Shown piece by piece: positions 50,721-59,666 of a DNA stretch of 64,000 nt. The stretch comes from an uncultured Candidatus Saccharibacteria bacterium (GTDB taxonomy: Bacteria > Patescibacteriota > Saccharimonadia > Saccharimonadales > Saccharimonadaceae). Positions within the stretch are counted from its first letter, which is position 1, and each line of letters starts with the position of its first letter. The notes under the pieces are model-generated. The model made no database searches. It was not told where the DNA came from and saw only the letters and a program-made list of their open reading frames with translations. The DNA lies in NCBI GenBank assembly GCA_947304395.1, contig CAMZBA010000005.1:1-64000 (forward strand), written 5' to 3'. The position numbers and the translations under genes were made by a program.

Positions 50721-51305
50721 ATGTTTAAAAAATGCTATGATGAGTGGATAGCTATGATAGCTAGTTCTTCTGTAAAAAACTGTATGAAATGGGGGGGTGA
50801 TATGTTGGCTTCGGTTACAGGCTTAAGCTATCGTGATTCGGTGTTATTGTTTGCACATGAACTGGGATTCATACGAGTAGTTAGAGATAATGTGCGCTAT
50901 TTTTTGTTGGACGATATTGTATCTTATTATGGAGAAAATATGCGTGAGCAGAATATTGAGCACAAAAACTTAGATTCGATTATTGCTACGTATGATATTT
51001 GGGGTTGCATATTGCAGCTAAAAGTCGAAATAAAAAAGGAAAAATCTTTTGTTTGGACTATCTTAAGGATGTTGCATTTAGTATTTCCTAAAGCAGATCT
51101 CAGTTTAAAGATAACGGAAAAAGGAATCGATAGCGAAAAGCAGTATGGGTATTTTCGAGAGGAAGTACTTCCGTTTTCTGGCGGTATAGAATATCGTTGT
51201 GTGGCGCTCGGAAGGGTTGCGTTAAGTAAGGATCAGGTAATTCGGATAATTTATCGTCTTAACGAACTTCAGGAAAACCATGAGCGATGGGCATATACTG
51301 ACTAG
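50721..51305 (+). CDS. Unknown cytosolic protein
   Basis: 194 aa, no recognised family. Mixed alpha/beta, with no signal peptide and no clear membrane helix. The N-terminal part (about 1-75) has a helix-turn-helix-like spacing (MLASVTGLSYRDSVLLFAHELGFI), which is only suggestive. TATTAT at 50707-50712 is 8 nt before the ATG with no SD. By context it is a single gene between tRNA-Ala and a kinase-like gene. Confidence 0.65.
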   Translation: MFKKCYDEWIAMIASSSVKNCMKWGGDMLASVTGLSYRDSVLLFAHELGFIRVVRDNVRYFLLDDIVSYYGENMREQNIEHKNLDSIIATYDIWGCILQLKVEIKKEKSFVWTILRMLHLVFPKADLSLKITEKGIDSEKQYGYFREEVLPFSGGIEYRCVALGRVALSKDQVIRIIYRLNELQENHERWAYTD

Positions 51306-51380
51306 ACTATAGTTACAAGAAGTGCAGTATGATATTGCGGCCGTTTGGTCGCAATTTTTAATTGATATAATTTTAAATGT

Positions 51381-52190
51381 ATGGAAGAAAAAGTTGAAGC
51401 GATTATTAAAGACGTTGAACTATATACAGGAAATTATTTAGGTAATGCCGAGAAGCGATATTATACGGATGGCGCAACCGACGCGAAGGTCTTTAGCTTG
51501 GCGAAAAAGTATTTAATAAAAATTACAGATTTAAATACGATAAAAACTCAGGTCGAGTTTTTTAGGCAAAATCACGACGCTGTATTCCAAAACCTAGTTT
51601 GCTACAGTGAAAATCTTGGATATTTGTGTTTTGATTTTATTGATGGGGAACGTTTTTTGGATAGTGAAATAAGCCCCGAAGAGACGATTAGGCAACTATT
51701 TAGAATTGTCGGTAGTTATTGCAGGTATCCGCATGATGGGTACGGATTCTTAAATGAAGAACACGTTTCTTGGCGGGCGTTTTTATTGGACGAAATAGAA
51801 TATGCGCGTAGGAATATCGGTGAGATATCTACTGAAAAAGTAATGGCCGCATTGGATATTGCGGGAAGGCATAACCCAGAACAGTTTTTGATGCATGGTG
51901 ATTTTGGGTCACATAATTTTTTGGTTGAAAAAGGGAAGATTAGAGTGATAGACCCCATGCCGTTGGTAGGAGATTATTTGTATGACTTTTATTTTGCGTT
52001 ATTGTCTAATAATAAAATATTTGGCGAATTAGGGACGGAAGCAATATATCGGTATTTTGGCGAGCGTGATTTTGGCTATCGGCGAGCGCTTATGGTGGTT
52101 GCTTTATATGTACGTATGAGTAGGGCGGCCATTTATGACGAAGAACATCTTCAAGCCTACATTGACTTATACAGGAACATTGCAGTTTAG
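51381..52190 (+). CDS. APH/choline-kinase-like phosphotransferase
   Basis: 269 aa. The kinase-like fold shows the catalytic loop FLMHGDFGSHNFLV (HxDxxxxN, about 175) and the metal-binding Asp in RVIDPMPLVGDYLYDFYF. The ATP-binding Lys is probably in KYLIKITD. The substrate may be a small amine, sugar or aminoglycoside-like compound, and cannot be called. TATAAT (51366-51371) gives a leader of at most a few nucleotides. It overlaps the 3' end of the small minus-strand gene at 52187. Confidence 0.8.
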   Translation: MEEKVEAIIKDVELYTGNYLGNAEKRYYTDGATDAKVFSLAKKYLIKITDLNTIKTQVEFFRQNHDAVFQNLVCYSENLGYLCFDFIDGERFLDSEISPEETIRQLFRIVGSYCRYPHDGYGFLNEEHVSWRAFLLDEIEYARRNIGEISTEKVMAALDIAGRHNPEQFLMHGDFGSHNFLVEKGKIRVIDPMPLVGDYLYDFYFALLSNNKIFGELGTEAIYRYFGERDFGYRRALMVVALYVRMSRAAIYDEEHLQAYIDLYRNIAV

Positions 52191-52345
52191 TGTTCGCTTG
52201 CGGTAGTTGGGGCTTCAGTGGATAGTTGTTGGTGCTGAACGAATATTGCCGTAAAGGTAAAGATTGTAACAGCTATAATTATTCCAACCATGCCCACCAA
52301 CCAAAGTTTTGACTCTTTTTCTTGACTATTGTGAGTTTGGCTCAT
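52187..52345 (-). CDS. Small single-pass membrane protein (52 aa)
   Basis: Reading leftwards from the ATG at 52345: a polar N-terminus (MSQTHNSQEKESK), one hydrophobic helix (LWLVGMVGIIIAVTIFTFTA), then a polar tail ending TTASEH and a TAA. A TAAAAT lies 6 nt before the ATG, giving a leaderless arrangement seen repeatedly in this window. The clean charge/helix/tail layout and promoter support it despite the size. Function unknown. Confidence 0.6.
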   Translation of the reverse strand: MSQTHNSQEKESKLWLVGMVGIIIAVTIFTFTAIFVQHQQLSTEAPTTASEH

Positions 52346-52397
52346 GGTTTGATTTTACTATAAATACGTTATAATTAGTGCAATTTTAAATGAAATA

Positions 52398-52859
52398 ATG
52401 AAGATTCTAATATTCGATACTGGAGATGATAACGCCGCGAGGGTATCGGCTACCTTATTTGAAGAGAACTTTTTGCGCGAAACGGGAATAGCAGTGCAGT
52501 ATAAGGAAATACGGAGAAGTGAATATGGCAAGCCATTGCCAATAGCGCAATGGCATTACAACTTGAGCCATAGCGGACATTTTTGGACGATGGTGTTAAA
52601 TAAAAATACTGAAGTGGGGGTGGACATAGAAATGCGTCGTGTTTTGCGGGATAGGATGAAACGGAGAGTGTTAGCATGCAATGAAGAAGCGCTGAATGGA
52701 GAGTTATTACGGAGTTGGGTACTAAAAGAGGCGTACGCGAAAAAACTGGGCTTGGGGCTGTCGTTAGATTTTCGGACTTTTACAGCAAATGATGTTTTTA
52801 AGCACTGTGCGGTGGTTGATTATTCGACTGATCAATATTTTTGCTATACGGTGTATTGA
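52398..52859 (+). CDS. Sfp-type 4'-phosphopantetheinyl transferase
   Basis: 153 aa, short for the family. The Mg-binding GVDIE (about 75) and the WVLKEAYAKKLGLGL block (about 108) are the two diagnostic ACPS motifs; YNLSHSGHF supplies the first conserved His region. It would attach phosphopantetheine to Ser34 of the ACP at 34895-35128, the only carrier protein in the window. The 3' end overlaps the convergent gene at 52798 by 62 nt. Confidence 0.9.
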   Translation: MKILIFDTGDDNAARVSATLFEENFLRETGIAVQYKEIRRSEYGKPLPIAQWHYNLSHSGHFWTMVLNKNTEVGVDIEMRRVLRDRMKRRVLACNEEALNGELLRSWVLKEAYAKKLGLGLSLDFRTFTANDVFKHCAVVDYSTDQYFCYTVY

Positions 52860-54069
52860 TAGTAGCATTTAGTTCTTCGCCGCTATCTGATGGGAGGAAG
52901 AATGATATGATAGTTGCTGCTAGGGCCCATAAGATGAAGCCAATAACGATTTCTATGATGCGTTGTTTTGCTTTGGTAACTTGAGCTTGATTCTCACGTG
53001 CTGTCATAAAGAGGAATCCACTATAGATAATACCAATTGTACCAAGTACGGTAATTCCTACGGTAATTGTGCCAATAACGAATCGAATTATGGAGTTGAT
53101 AGTAGCCTCTCCGTCGTCTTCGGCTTTTTCGCACCATGGCAATAGAATAGTTGCACACTGGGCTTTTCTTGGCGGAGCTATAATAACTTCAGGGTCTTCG
53201 TCTTGTCCGCCAGAACTGCCACCGCCGCCAAGGTCGCTAGCAATAACGCTACCTTTGACCCTATACCAGGACAAAGTGTAGGGGTGATGGCCGTTATAAT
53301 AAATATATAAATCGCCATTAGAATCAAAAGAGACGTCTTCAATTTCGCCATCCACGAGGGATTTTGGTATATGAAGAGTCTTATGGAGTTGCTTGTCTTT
53401 GGTCTTATAGATAAAGACGGCATTTTCGTTTTCTTGATAAGATATTTTTTGACCAAAGGCGGTGCAGTGACAATCCCAAACCGCCAATGCGACATACTCT
53501 TTAAATTCGGCTCTTCCTTGCCAGGTTAGGCCACGTCCCATCCCGCCCCAGGCGGCGGCGCCTTCTTTCTTGCAGGGCACCAAGTTGCCGTTGACTCCGC
53601 TATAACACTTAGTTGTCTCATCTACTAAAAAGGCGTCAGTATCCCAACTGTAGTAGAGAGAATTTTGGTGTTTCCAGTTGCCACTAATGACTTTTTGGAC
53701 TTTATAAGGAGATTTTCGATCGGCGAAATAGATAAAGTTATTGCCGTTATCGCCATTGAATACGGAAAAAGCTAAGTAGTTTTTAGTAATTGTGCCACCT
53801 TGTCCATAATAGGTCGTGGGGTAACATATGGTGCCTACGCCGTTTTTTCGGCCAGGACACTTCGAGCTATTGCCGCTAGAGCTAGGATAGTATTTGATAA
53901 CCGTTTCTAACTCTTTTGCAGTGAGGGTTTGCATTTTCCATTCACTCTTATAATCTGCTGGCCAGTTTTTGTACGAAAAGGCATTAACTGGTTGACTGAG
54001 CCCGACGGCGAAAAATAATGCGCCAATTCCGGCTAGTAGTGATAATTTGGCTAGTTTTCTGTCTGACAT
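52798..54069 (-). CDS. Secreted beta-rich protein with C-terminal T4SS-pilin-like membrane domain
   Basis: 423 aa. A signal peptide (about 1-30, ending PVNAFS) precedes a beta-rich, Cys-containing region resembling a propeller-like or lectin-like ectodomain (YYSWDTDAFLV, AVFIYKTKDKQLHKTLHIP, DLYIYYNGHH). A Gly/Ser-rich linker follows, then ILLPWCEK and a two-helix T4SS-pilin-like domain (about 325-395; GTITVGITVLGTIGIIYSGF, IIEIVIGFILWALAATII). The C-terminal tail is Asn/Pro-rich. The pilin-like domain is the same type as in 27354-29189 but at the other end of the protein. Function unknown. Confidence 0.75.
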   Translation of the reverse strand: MSDRKLAKLSLLAGIGALFFAVGLSQPVNAFSYKNWPADYKSEWKMQTLTAKELETVIKYYPSSSGNSSKCPGRKNGVGTICYPTTYYGQGGTITKNYLAFSVFNGDNGNNFIYFADRKSPYKVQKVISGNWKHQNSLYYSWDTDAFLVDETTKCYSGVNGNLVPCKKEGAAAWGGMGRGLTWQGRAEFKEYVALAVWDCHCTAFGQKISYQENENAVFIYKTKDKQLHKTLHIPKSLVDGEIEDVSFDSNGDLYIYYNGHHPYTLSWYRVKGSVIASDLGGGGSSGGQDEDPEVIIAPPRKAQCATILLPWCEKAEDDGEATINSIIRFVIGTITVGITVLGTIGIIYSGFLFMTARENQAQVTKAKQRIIEIVIGFILWALAATIISFFLPSDSGEELNATINTPYSKNIDQSNNQPPHSA

Positions 54070-54090
54070 GTTTATAATATATTATAATTC

Positions 54091-54149
54091 AAAAAATCCT
54101 TACTCGAAACATTATCTTTTTAAAATAATGGCTTGAGCAAGGATTTTTT
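54091..54149. terminator. Long bidirectional terminator-like hairpin
   Basis: AAAAAATCCTT..CTCGAA pairs with TTGAG..AAGGATTTTTT, with ATTAT/ATAAT pairing in the loop. It lies between the start region of the 52798 gene and tRNA-Val, and can terminate the tRNA-Val transcript. Confidence 0.65.
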
Positions 54150-54225
54150 GGTGGGTCGCGAGGGGCTCGAACCCCCGACCTCCTCGGTGTAAACGAGGCG
54201 CTCTAGCCAACTGAGCTAGCGACCC
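54149..54225 (-). tRNA. tRNA-Val(UAC)
   Basis: 77-nt cloverleaf. Acceptor GGGTCGC/GCGACCC, D arm GCTC/GAGC, anticodon stem CCTCG/CGAGG with loop TTTACAC (anticodon TAC), T arm GGGGG/CCCCT with loop TTCGAGC, and encoded CCA. Confidence 0.95.
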
Positions 54226-54248
54226 ATTAAATTGTTAATCTCTAACCA

Positions 54249-54329
54249 AGTTGGCTAGAGCGCTGGGCGCTCGTTCTTTTATTAACTCGGCGCAAATGCG
54301 CCTCGGACAGCAACTGAGCTGGCGACCCA
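54249..54329. repeat. tRNA-Val-derived partial duplicates
   Basis: A 15-bp piece of the tRNA D-arm region (54198-54212) recurs perfectly inverted at 54249-54263. The 19-nt tRNA 5' end region (54208-54226) recurs directly at 54311-54329 with one mismatch. A GGCGCAAATGCGCC hairpin lies between. These look like remnants of a duplicated or rearranged tRNA-Val copy, not a functional tRNA. Confidence 0.65.
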
Positions 54330-54475
54330 TACGATTTAATTATTTTAGCATATTATTTCCAAAAAGAAAACTTTGCGAACGATAAGTAAATATGGCCATC
54401 TTTTAATGTGAGTGATGGAATTGAAAAAATATGGTAAAATAACAGATATAAAATTAATTAATAGAAAGGGCAGCG

Positions 54476-56281
54476 ATGTCAGATATACAACATATTGAGA
54501 AAATGCGTCATTCGCTTAGCCATATTATGGCGGCGGCGATTAGGAACTTGTATACTGACACAACAACAATTAAGTTCGGTGTTGGCCCAGCTATTGATAA
54601 TGGTTTTTATTATGATATTGATTTTGGCGGCGTGAAGGTTTCTGAAGATGATTTCAAGAAAATTGAAAAAGAAATGCGCAAAATCATCAACAAGAAAATG
54701 CCAATTGTGCGAAGCGAAAAGACTCGCCAAGAAGCATTGAAATGGGCTAAGGATAATAAGCAGAAGTATAAAGAAGAATTAATAAAAGATCTTCCGGAAG
54801 ATGAGACTATCTCTTTCTACACGTTGGGGAATTTTGAGGACTTATGCAAAGGGCCTCACGTAGAGAATACTGGAGAGGTTGGTGTATTTAAGCTTGATAA
54901 GGTCGCGGGTGCATATTGGCGCGGTGACGAAAAACGTGAGATGCTGACGCGTATTTATGGTCTAGCATTCGAAACGCAAGAAGAGCTAGATGAGTATTTG
55001 AAGCAACAAGAGGAAGCAAAGAAGCGTGATCATCGCAAGATTGGTAAAGAGTTAGGGTTATTCTGTTATTCGGAATTGGTCGGAGCGGGCTTACCGTTAT
55101 TTACTCCTAAGGGCACGATTTTGCGCGACATGGTTGCGGCTTTGGCAAATAGCTATCGCGAGCGTTGTGGTTATCAAAAGGTTTGCATTCCGCATATCGC
55201 AAATATCGATCTCTATAAGACATCTGGTCACTTTGAAAAATTCCCAGAGATGTTGCGCTTCACTAGCACTGAAAGTGGCGACGAACTAGCCTTGAAGCCG
55301 GTTAACTGTCCACACCATAGTCAGATTTTTGCGAGCGTGCCGCGTTCTTATAAAGAGCTGCCAGTTAAATTCCTCGAAACTACGATGGTCTATCGTGATG
55401 AGCGTAAAGGCGAGCTTGGCGGATTGAGCCGCGTTCGTGCTATCACGCAGGACGATTCGCACGTATTTTGTACGGAAGAGCAAATTGGCGATATCTTTGG
55501 CGAATTAATCGAATCGGCAAAAGATTTATATAAGCGCATCGATATGCAACTAAAGTTGCGTTTATCATTCCGCGACGACGGCGATGGCTATATCGGTACG
55601 CCAGAGATGTGGGAAAAGGCGCAGAACGCCATTAAGGATATGGCTGAGAAATTTGAGATGGATTATTCTATCGGCGAGGGCGAGGCGGCTATGTATGGCC
55701 CAAAGATGGATTTCATGGCAGTAGATGCGCTTGGCCGCGAATGGCAATTAGCGACCGTTCAGCTAGATTATGCAATGCCGACGCGTTTTGGCTTGGAATA
55801 TACGGCTGAGGATGGTAGCAAGAAAACGCCAATCATGATTCATTGTGCTTTGTTGGGTTCAATCGAACGTTTCTTGAGCGTATTCATTGAGCATACGGCG
55901 GGGTGGTTTCCAGCATGGTGCGCTCCGGAACAAATACGCATCTTGACCTTGAATGATAGTGTTGCGGATTATGCTCGGAAAGTTGAGGATGCAGTCAAAC
56001 ATGTACGGACATCCTTCTTTGATAGAGATTATAAAGTGCGCTATACGATTGATGATCGGAATGAAAGTCTCGGTAAGAAAATCCGTGAAGCGGTAAAGAT
56101 GAAGATTCCTTTTGTTTTAATTGTGGGACCGAAAGATGCTGAAGCGGGAGAGGTATCGATACGTTGGTCAGAAAATGGCGAAGAAAGTAAGATAGACTTA
56201 GGCAGTGTTAGAGAGTATGTGTTGGAAAATATCGAAAGAAGTTTTTATACGGATAAAGAATTTTTCGACCTTGCCGATTAA
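54476..56281 (+). CDS. thrS: Threonyl-tRNA synthetase without TGS domain
   Basis: Class II synthetase for tRNA-Thr, 601 aa. The N-terminal TGS domain is missing. The protein begins directly with the editing domain (RHSLSHIMAAAI giving HxxxH; LCKGPHVENTG). Catalytic core: VNCPHHSQIFAS, motif 2 (ETTMVYRDERKGELGGLSRVR), TQDDSHVFC, and motif 3 near GSIERFLSVFIEH. The C-terminal anticodon-binding domain starts at WCAPEQIRIL. The SD AGAAAGGGCAG precedes the ATG. Confidence 0.96.
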   Translation: MSDIQHIEKMRHSLSHIMAAAIRNLYTDTTTIKFGVGPAIDNGFYYDIDFGGVKVSEDDFKKIEKEMRKIINKKMPIVRSEKTRQEALKWAKDNKQKYKEELIKDLPEDETISFYTLGNFEDLCKGPHVENTGEVGVFKLDKVAGAYWRGDEKREMLTRIYGLAFETQEELDEYLKQQEEAKKRDHRKIGKELGLFCYSELVGAGLPLFTPKGTILRDMVAALANSYRERCGYQKVCIPHIANIDLYKTSGHFEKFPEMLRFTSTESGDELALKPVNCPHHSQIFASVPRSYKELPVKFLETTMVYRDERKGELGGLSRVRAITQDDSHVFCTEEQIGDIFGELIESAKDLYKRIDMQLKLRLSFRDDGDGYIGTPEMWEKAQNAIKDMAEKFEMDYSIGEGEAAMYGPKMDFMAVDALGREWQLATVQLDYAMPTRFGLEYTAEDGSKKTPIMIHCALLGSIERFLSVFIEHTAGWFPAWCAPEQIRILTLNDSVADYARKVEDAVKHVRTSFFDRDYKVRYTIDDRNESLGKKIREAVKMKIPFVLIVGPKDAEAGEVSIRWSENGEESKIDLGSVREYVLENIERSFYTDKEFFDLAD

Positions 56282-56349
56282 AGCGATTCCCAAAGAGTAA
56301 GTGCCGAGTAGCTAGCGAAAATGCGAGGTATTATAAAAATCGCATCGAA

Positions 56350-56380
56350 GGCCCGCCGTTATATGGCGGGCTTATTTTTA
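56350..56380 (+). terminator. thrS terminator
   Basis: Perfect 7-bp GCCCGCC/GGCGGGC stem followed by a T-rich tail. Confidence 0.85.
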
Positions 56381-56433
56381 TTGCGATTATGTTAAAATTA
56401 GAGTAAGTAATTTTGATAGTTGGGAGAAAAATA

Positions 56434-57468
56434 ATGGCAAAAAGGATGGGCGAGTTTGAGAAGCGGCCACCGGTGAAAGAGGCAACTCCTATTCCGTTGC
56501 AGAGAAGAAGGCCGATTGGTTGGATGGTTGCAACGGCTGTTTTTGCAGTTATTGCGATGGCCGCGATAAGCTATATCATTGTTAATGAAATGGAGTCGAG
56601 TAAATCGAGACGTATTATTTCGTCAGCAAAGGGAGTGGATAGATGTGCGTCTGCGAACAGGTCTGAAAAAGAAAAGCGCAATAAAGAAGACGTGTTGGAT
56701 GACGAAGATGATGAGTCGGAGCAGGAGCTTGAACTAGAAATACCAGTCGAAGTGCCCGTAAATGGCTTTAGGAAGAAGGAAGATTACGATGGATTGCTAA
56801 AAAACGTTTCAATAGCATTAAGAAATAAGATTAGTAAAGATGATGCTATAGAGCTGGATGAATATAATAGAGGGCCGGAAGTTAAAGTTGATGAGGGTGT
56901 ATATACGTCTTTGGACTATAGCAGAAATCTTAACGTTTCATACTATGACGGCCTTTACGAAGAGATTGGCGATGATTGGGATAATAATCTTGAAACAATT
57001 TTGACAAAATACGGTTTCAAGCGAGATAACTCAGTGGATGGTCTTCGCGAATATTATAAAGATGGTAATGGTTCGATTTGCGCGGTCGATACAAGTGGCA
57101 ATATATTCATTGATTGCGGCCACGAATCGTGGTTAAGCGAAGAGAATAGGGCTTTAGTTAAGGCAATTTGGCCAGATTATAAAGCAAAGACGAAGAATAC
57201 GATGGTTATATTAAACGCAAAAGTTGCTGATATAAAAAACAGTTCCATATCTGGATATCAAAGATTGGGGGTCGATGAGCATTATATGTCTATTGGCGTG
57301 GGGGCTGTAGCCTTATTCTATAAGAAGGATGGCGGTTCATGGCAGTACTTTACTAGCGCGCAGGCAGTTATGTCTTGTAAATATTATAAGGGCGATATAG
57401 CAAAAGCCTTTGCGGATGATTATTGCCTCGATGAGACGGCGGGGAAAAACCGAAAAGTTGGACAATAG
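56434..57468 (+). CDS. Single-pass membrane protein with acidic linker, unknown
   Basis: 344 aa from the ATG at 56434, which has GGGAGAAAAATA ahead of it (an in-frame upstream start at 56413 lacks an SD). A Pro/Arg-rich cytoplasmic tail precedes a membrane helix (about 29-53), then a Lys/Glu/Asp-rich external linker with a run of acidic residues (about 80-105). An external alpha/beta domain follows, with Trp/Cys motifs (WDNNLETILTKYGF, FIDCGHESWLSEENR, GVGAVALFYKKDGGSWQYF). Not recognised. Monocistronic between thrS and uvrD. Confidence 0.75.
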   Translation: MAKRMGEFEKRPPVKEATPIPLQRRRPIGWMVATAVFAVIAMAAISYIIVNEMESSKSRRIISSAKGVDRCASANRSEKEKRNKEDVLDDEDDESEQELELEIPVEVPVNGFRKKEDYDGLLKNVSIALRNKISKDDAIELDEYNRGPEVKVDEGVYTSLDYSRNLNVSYYDGLYEEIGDDWDNNLETILTKYGFKRDNSVDGLREYYKDGNGSICAVDTSGNIFIDCGHESWLSEENRALVKAIWPDYKAKTKNTMVILNAKVADIKNSSISGYQRLGVDEHYMSIGVGAVALFYKKDGGSWQYFTSAQAVMSCKYYKGDIAKAFADDYCLDETAGKNRKVGQ

Positions 57469-57512
57469 CTGACTGGAGCGACTTTTAAGGTAGTTTGCGG
57501 TAAAATAGAAGC

Positions 57513-59534
57513 ATGTCAAAGATTTTGGAGGGATTGAACTCTGCGCAAAAAGAGGCTGTTGAGACTTTGTCTGGGCCGGTTTTAATTTTGGCGGGTGCAG
57601 GATCGGGAAAAACGAAGACCTTAACCCATCGAATTGCGAATTTGATAGCGAACGGAGTGGCGCCATACGAGATTTTAGCGCTAACTTTCACGAATAAAGC
57701 AGCGCGCGAGATGCGTGAGCGTTTGGCGCGGTTGCTCGACATGGACAATAACTTCAGTTTTATGCCATGGATGGGGACTTTTCATTCGATTTGTGTGAAG
57801 ATTCTGCGAATTGAGGCGGAGAACGTTGGCTTATCCAAAAGTTTTGTAATTTACGATACGGACGATCGGTTAGCGTTAATTAAGCGCGCAATGAAAGAAT
57901 TGCACGTAAGTGACAAAAATATCAAACCGCGAGCGTGTGAGGCGGCAATTTCAAAGGCGAAGAATGAGGGAGAAGATCCTGATGAAATGCTAGCGAAGGC
58001 ATTTTATCCAAATCAGAAGCAGATTGCGGAAGTCTATGAACGCTACGAAGACATGCGTATGAAAGCGGATGCGGTAGATTTTGATGACCTACTTTTATAT
58101 GTAGCGAAGTTGTTGCGTCAGCGTACGGATATTCGCGCGAAGTGGCGTCGAAAATTTCAACATATTTTAATTGACGAGTATCAGGACACAAACCACATTC
58201 AGTATGAAATTGTGAAGCTGCTGGTGAATGACGAACGTAATATTTGTTGCGTGGGAGACGATTGGCAATCGATTTATTCTTGGCGTGGGGCGGATTTTAC
58301 GAATATCTTGAATTTTGAGCGAGATTTTCCTGGTGCAAAAGTGATAAAACTGGAGCAAAATTATCGGTCGACGCAGAATATTCTTGATGCGGCGCAGAAA
58401 GTGATTACGAAGAATACGCAGAGGAGCGACAAAGAGTTATTTACGGAGATTGGGAAAGGTGCGCCAGTAGAGATATATGGTGCGCGTGACGAACAGGATG
58501 AGGCGCGCTATGTGGCGGGAATGATAAAAAAGAGCGGGCGGCCCCTGAATGATTTTGCAGTGTTATATAGAACAAATGCACAATCACAAGCGTTTGAGAA
58601 GGCTTTTATGGAATATCGGATTCCATATAAGCTAGTCGGCGGGGTGCGCTTTTATGATCGTAAAGAAATTCGTGACATTGTGGCTTATTTGCACTTGATT
58701 GTAAACCCGCGTGACATTATTTCTTTTACGAGAGTAGTAAATGTGCCGGCGCGGGGGATTGGCGAGAAGTCGGTGCAGAAGATTTTAGCGGGAGACATAG
58801 ATGGTTTGACGGTGAAGGCGGCGAAGGCATATTTGCAATTTGCGGATACGTTAGAGGTGCTTCGGAAGAAGAGTGCTAATGGCGCAAACCCAGCGGATAT
58901 TATTGAAGAGTTACTGCGGAGAATTGATTATAGGGGGTATTTGAACGATGGGGATAAGCTGAAAGCCGAGGAGCGAAATGAGAACTTGACAGTGCTTATT
59001 GGTGAAGCCGGCGCATATGCGACTTTAGATGAGTTTTTGGCTGATGCGGCCTTGATGTCTTCGGCGGATGAGGAATCGGGAAAGGACGCGGTGACATTAA
59101 TGACTTTACATGCGGCGAAAGGTTTGGAATTTCCGATTGTATTCTTGGTTGGTATGGAAGAGGGACTATTGCCACACGTGCGATCGATGGATGAATCGGC
59201 CGAAGATGTAGAAGAGGAGCGACGTTTGGCTTATGTTGGCATGACAAGGGCAATGCGAGAGCTGTTCTTGACCTATGCGCAGTCGCGCTTTGCTTATGGC
59301 GGGCGGAGCTATAATTTTCCGTCACGTTTTTTGCAAGATTTAGGCTTTAACCCGTACGGGAACCATGATTTAGATGGCGATGGTTTTACGGATGACGATT
59401 TTGGCGAAGATGATTTTGGTGGCGGTTCAGATGGCTTATGGACAAGGAAGCCTAGTAGGCGAAGTTTTGCGCCGGAAGGGCATAGAGAAGAGGGCTACGA
59501 TCCTTTTCCGCCGGATTTGCCAGTTTATGATTGA
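57513..59534 (+). CDS. uvrD: UvrD/PcrA-type superfamily 1 DNA helicase
   Basis: 3'-5' SF1A helicase for repair and replication restart, 673 aa. Motifs in order: Q-motif LNSAQKEAVE; I, GAGSGKTKTL; Ia, LTFTNKAAREMRERL; II, HILIDEYQDTNH; III, GDDWQSIYSWRGA; IV, QNYRST; V, TLHAAKGLEFPIVFLVG; VI, VGMTRAMREL. The C-terminus is a short Asp/Gly-rich linker and basic tail. TAAAAT at 57501-57506 is 6 nt from the ATG, so it is probably leaderless. Confidence 0.96.
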   Translation: MSKILEGLNSAQKEAVETLSGPVLILAGAGSGKTKTLTHRIANLIANGVAPYEILALTFTNKAAREMRERLARLLDMDNNFSFMPWMGTFHSICVKILRIEAENVGLSKSFVIYDTDDRLALIKRAMKELHVSDKNIKPRACEAAISKAKNEGEDPDEMLAKAFYPNQKQIAEVYERYEDMRMKADAVDFDDLLLYVAKLLRQRTDIRAKWRRKFQHILIDEYQDTNHIQYEIVKLLVNDERNICCVGDDWQSIYSWRGADFTNILNFERDFPGAKVIKLEQNYRSTQNILDAAQKVITKNTQRSDKELFTEIGKGAPVEIYGARDEQDEARYVAGMIKKSGRPLNDFAVLYRTNAQSQAFEKAFMEYRIPYKLVGGVRFYDRKEIRDIVAYLHLIVNPRDIISFTRVVNVPARGIGEKSVQKILAGDIDGLTVKAAKAYLQFADTLEVLRKKSANGANPADIIEELLRRIDYRGYLNDGDKLKAEERNENLTVLIGEAGAYATLDEFLADAALMSSADEESGKDAVTLMTLHAAKGLEFPIVFLVGMEEGLLPHVRSMDESAEDVEEERRLAYVGMTRAMRELFLTYAQSRFAYGGRSYNFPSRFLQDLGFNPYGNHDLDGDGFTDDDFGEDDFGGGSDGLWTRKPSRRSFAPEGHREEGYDPFPPDLPVYD

Positions 59535-59666
59535 TTGGTGCTTTTTGGGTTTAGGTATTTTATTTTAAAATGATTATGCTATCATAGTATTAGTACCAAT
59601 GGGAGGTACTTGGTAGTGTAGAGTTCTTCAAATTTCAATTACTGCGAGAGAAATGGAGAATGATCG

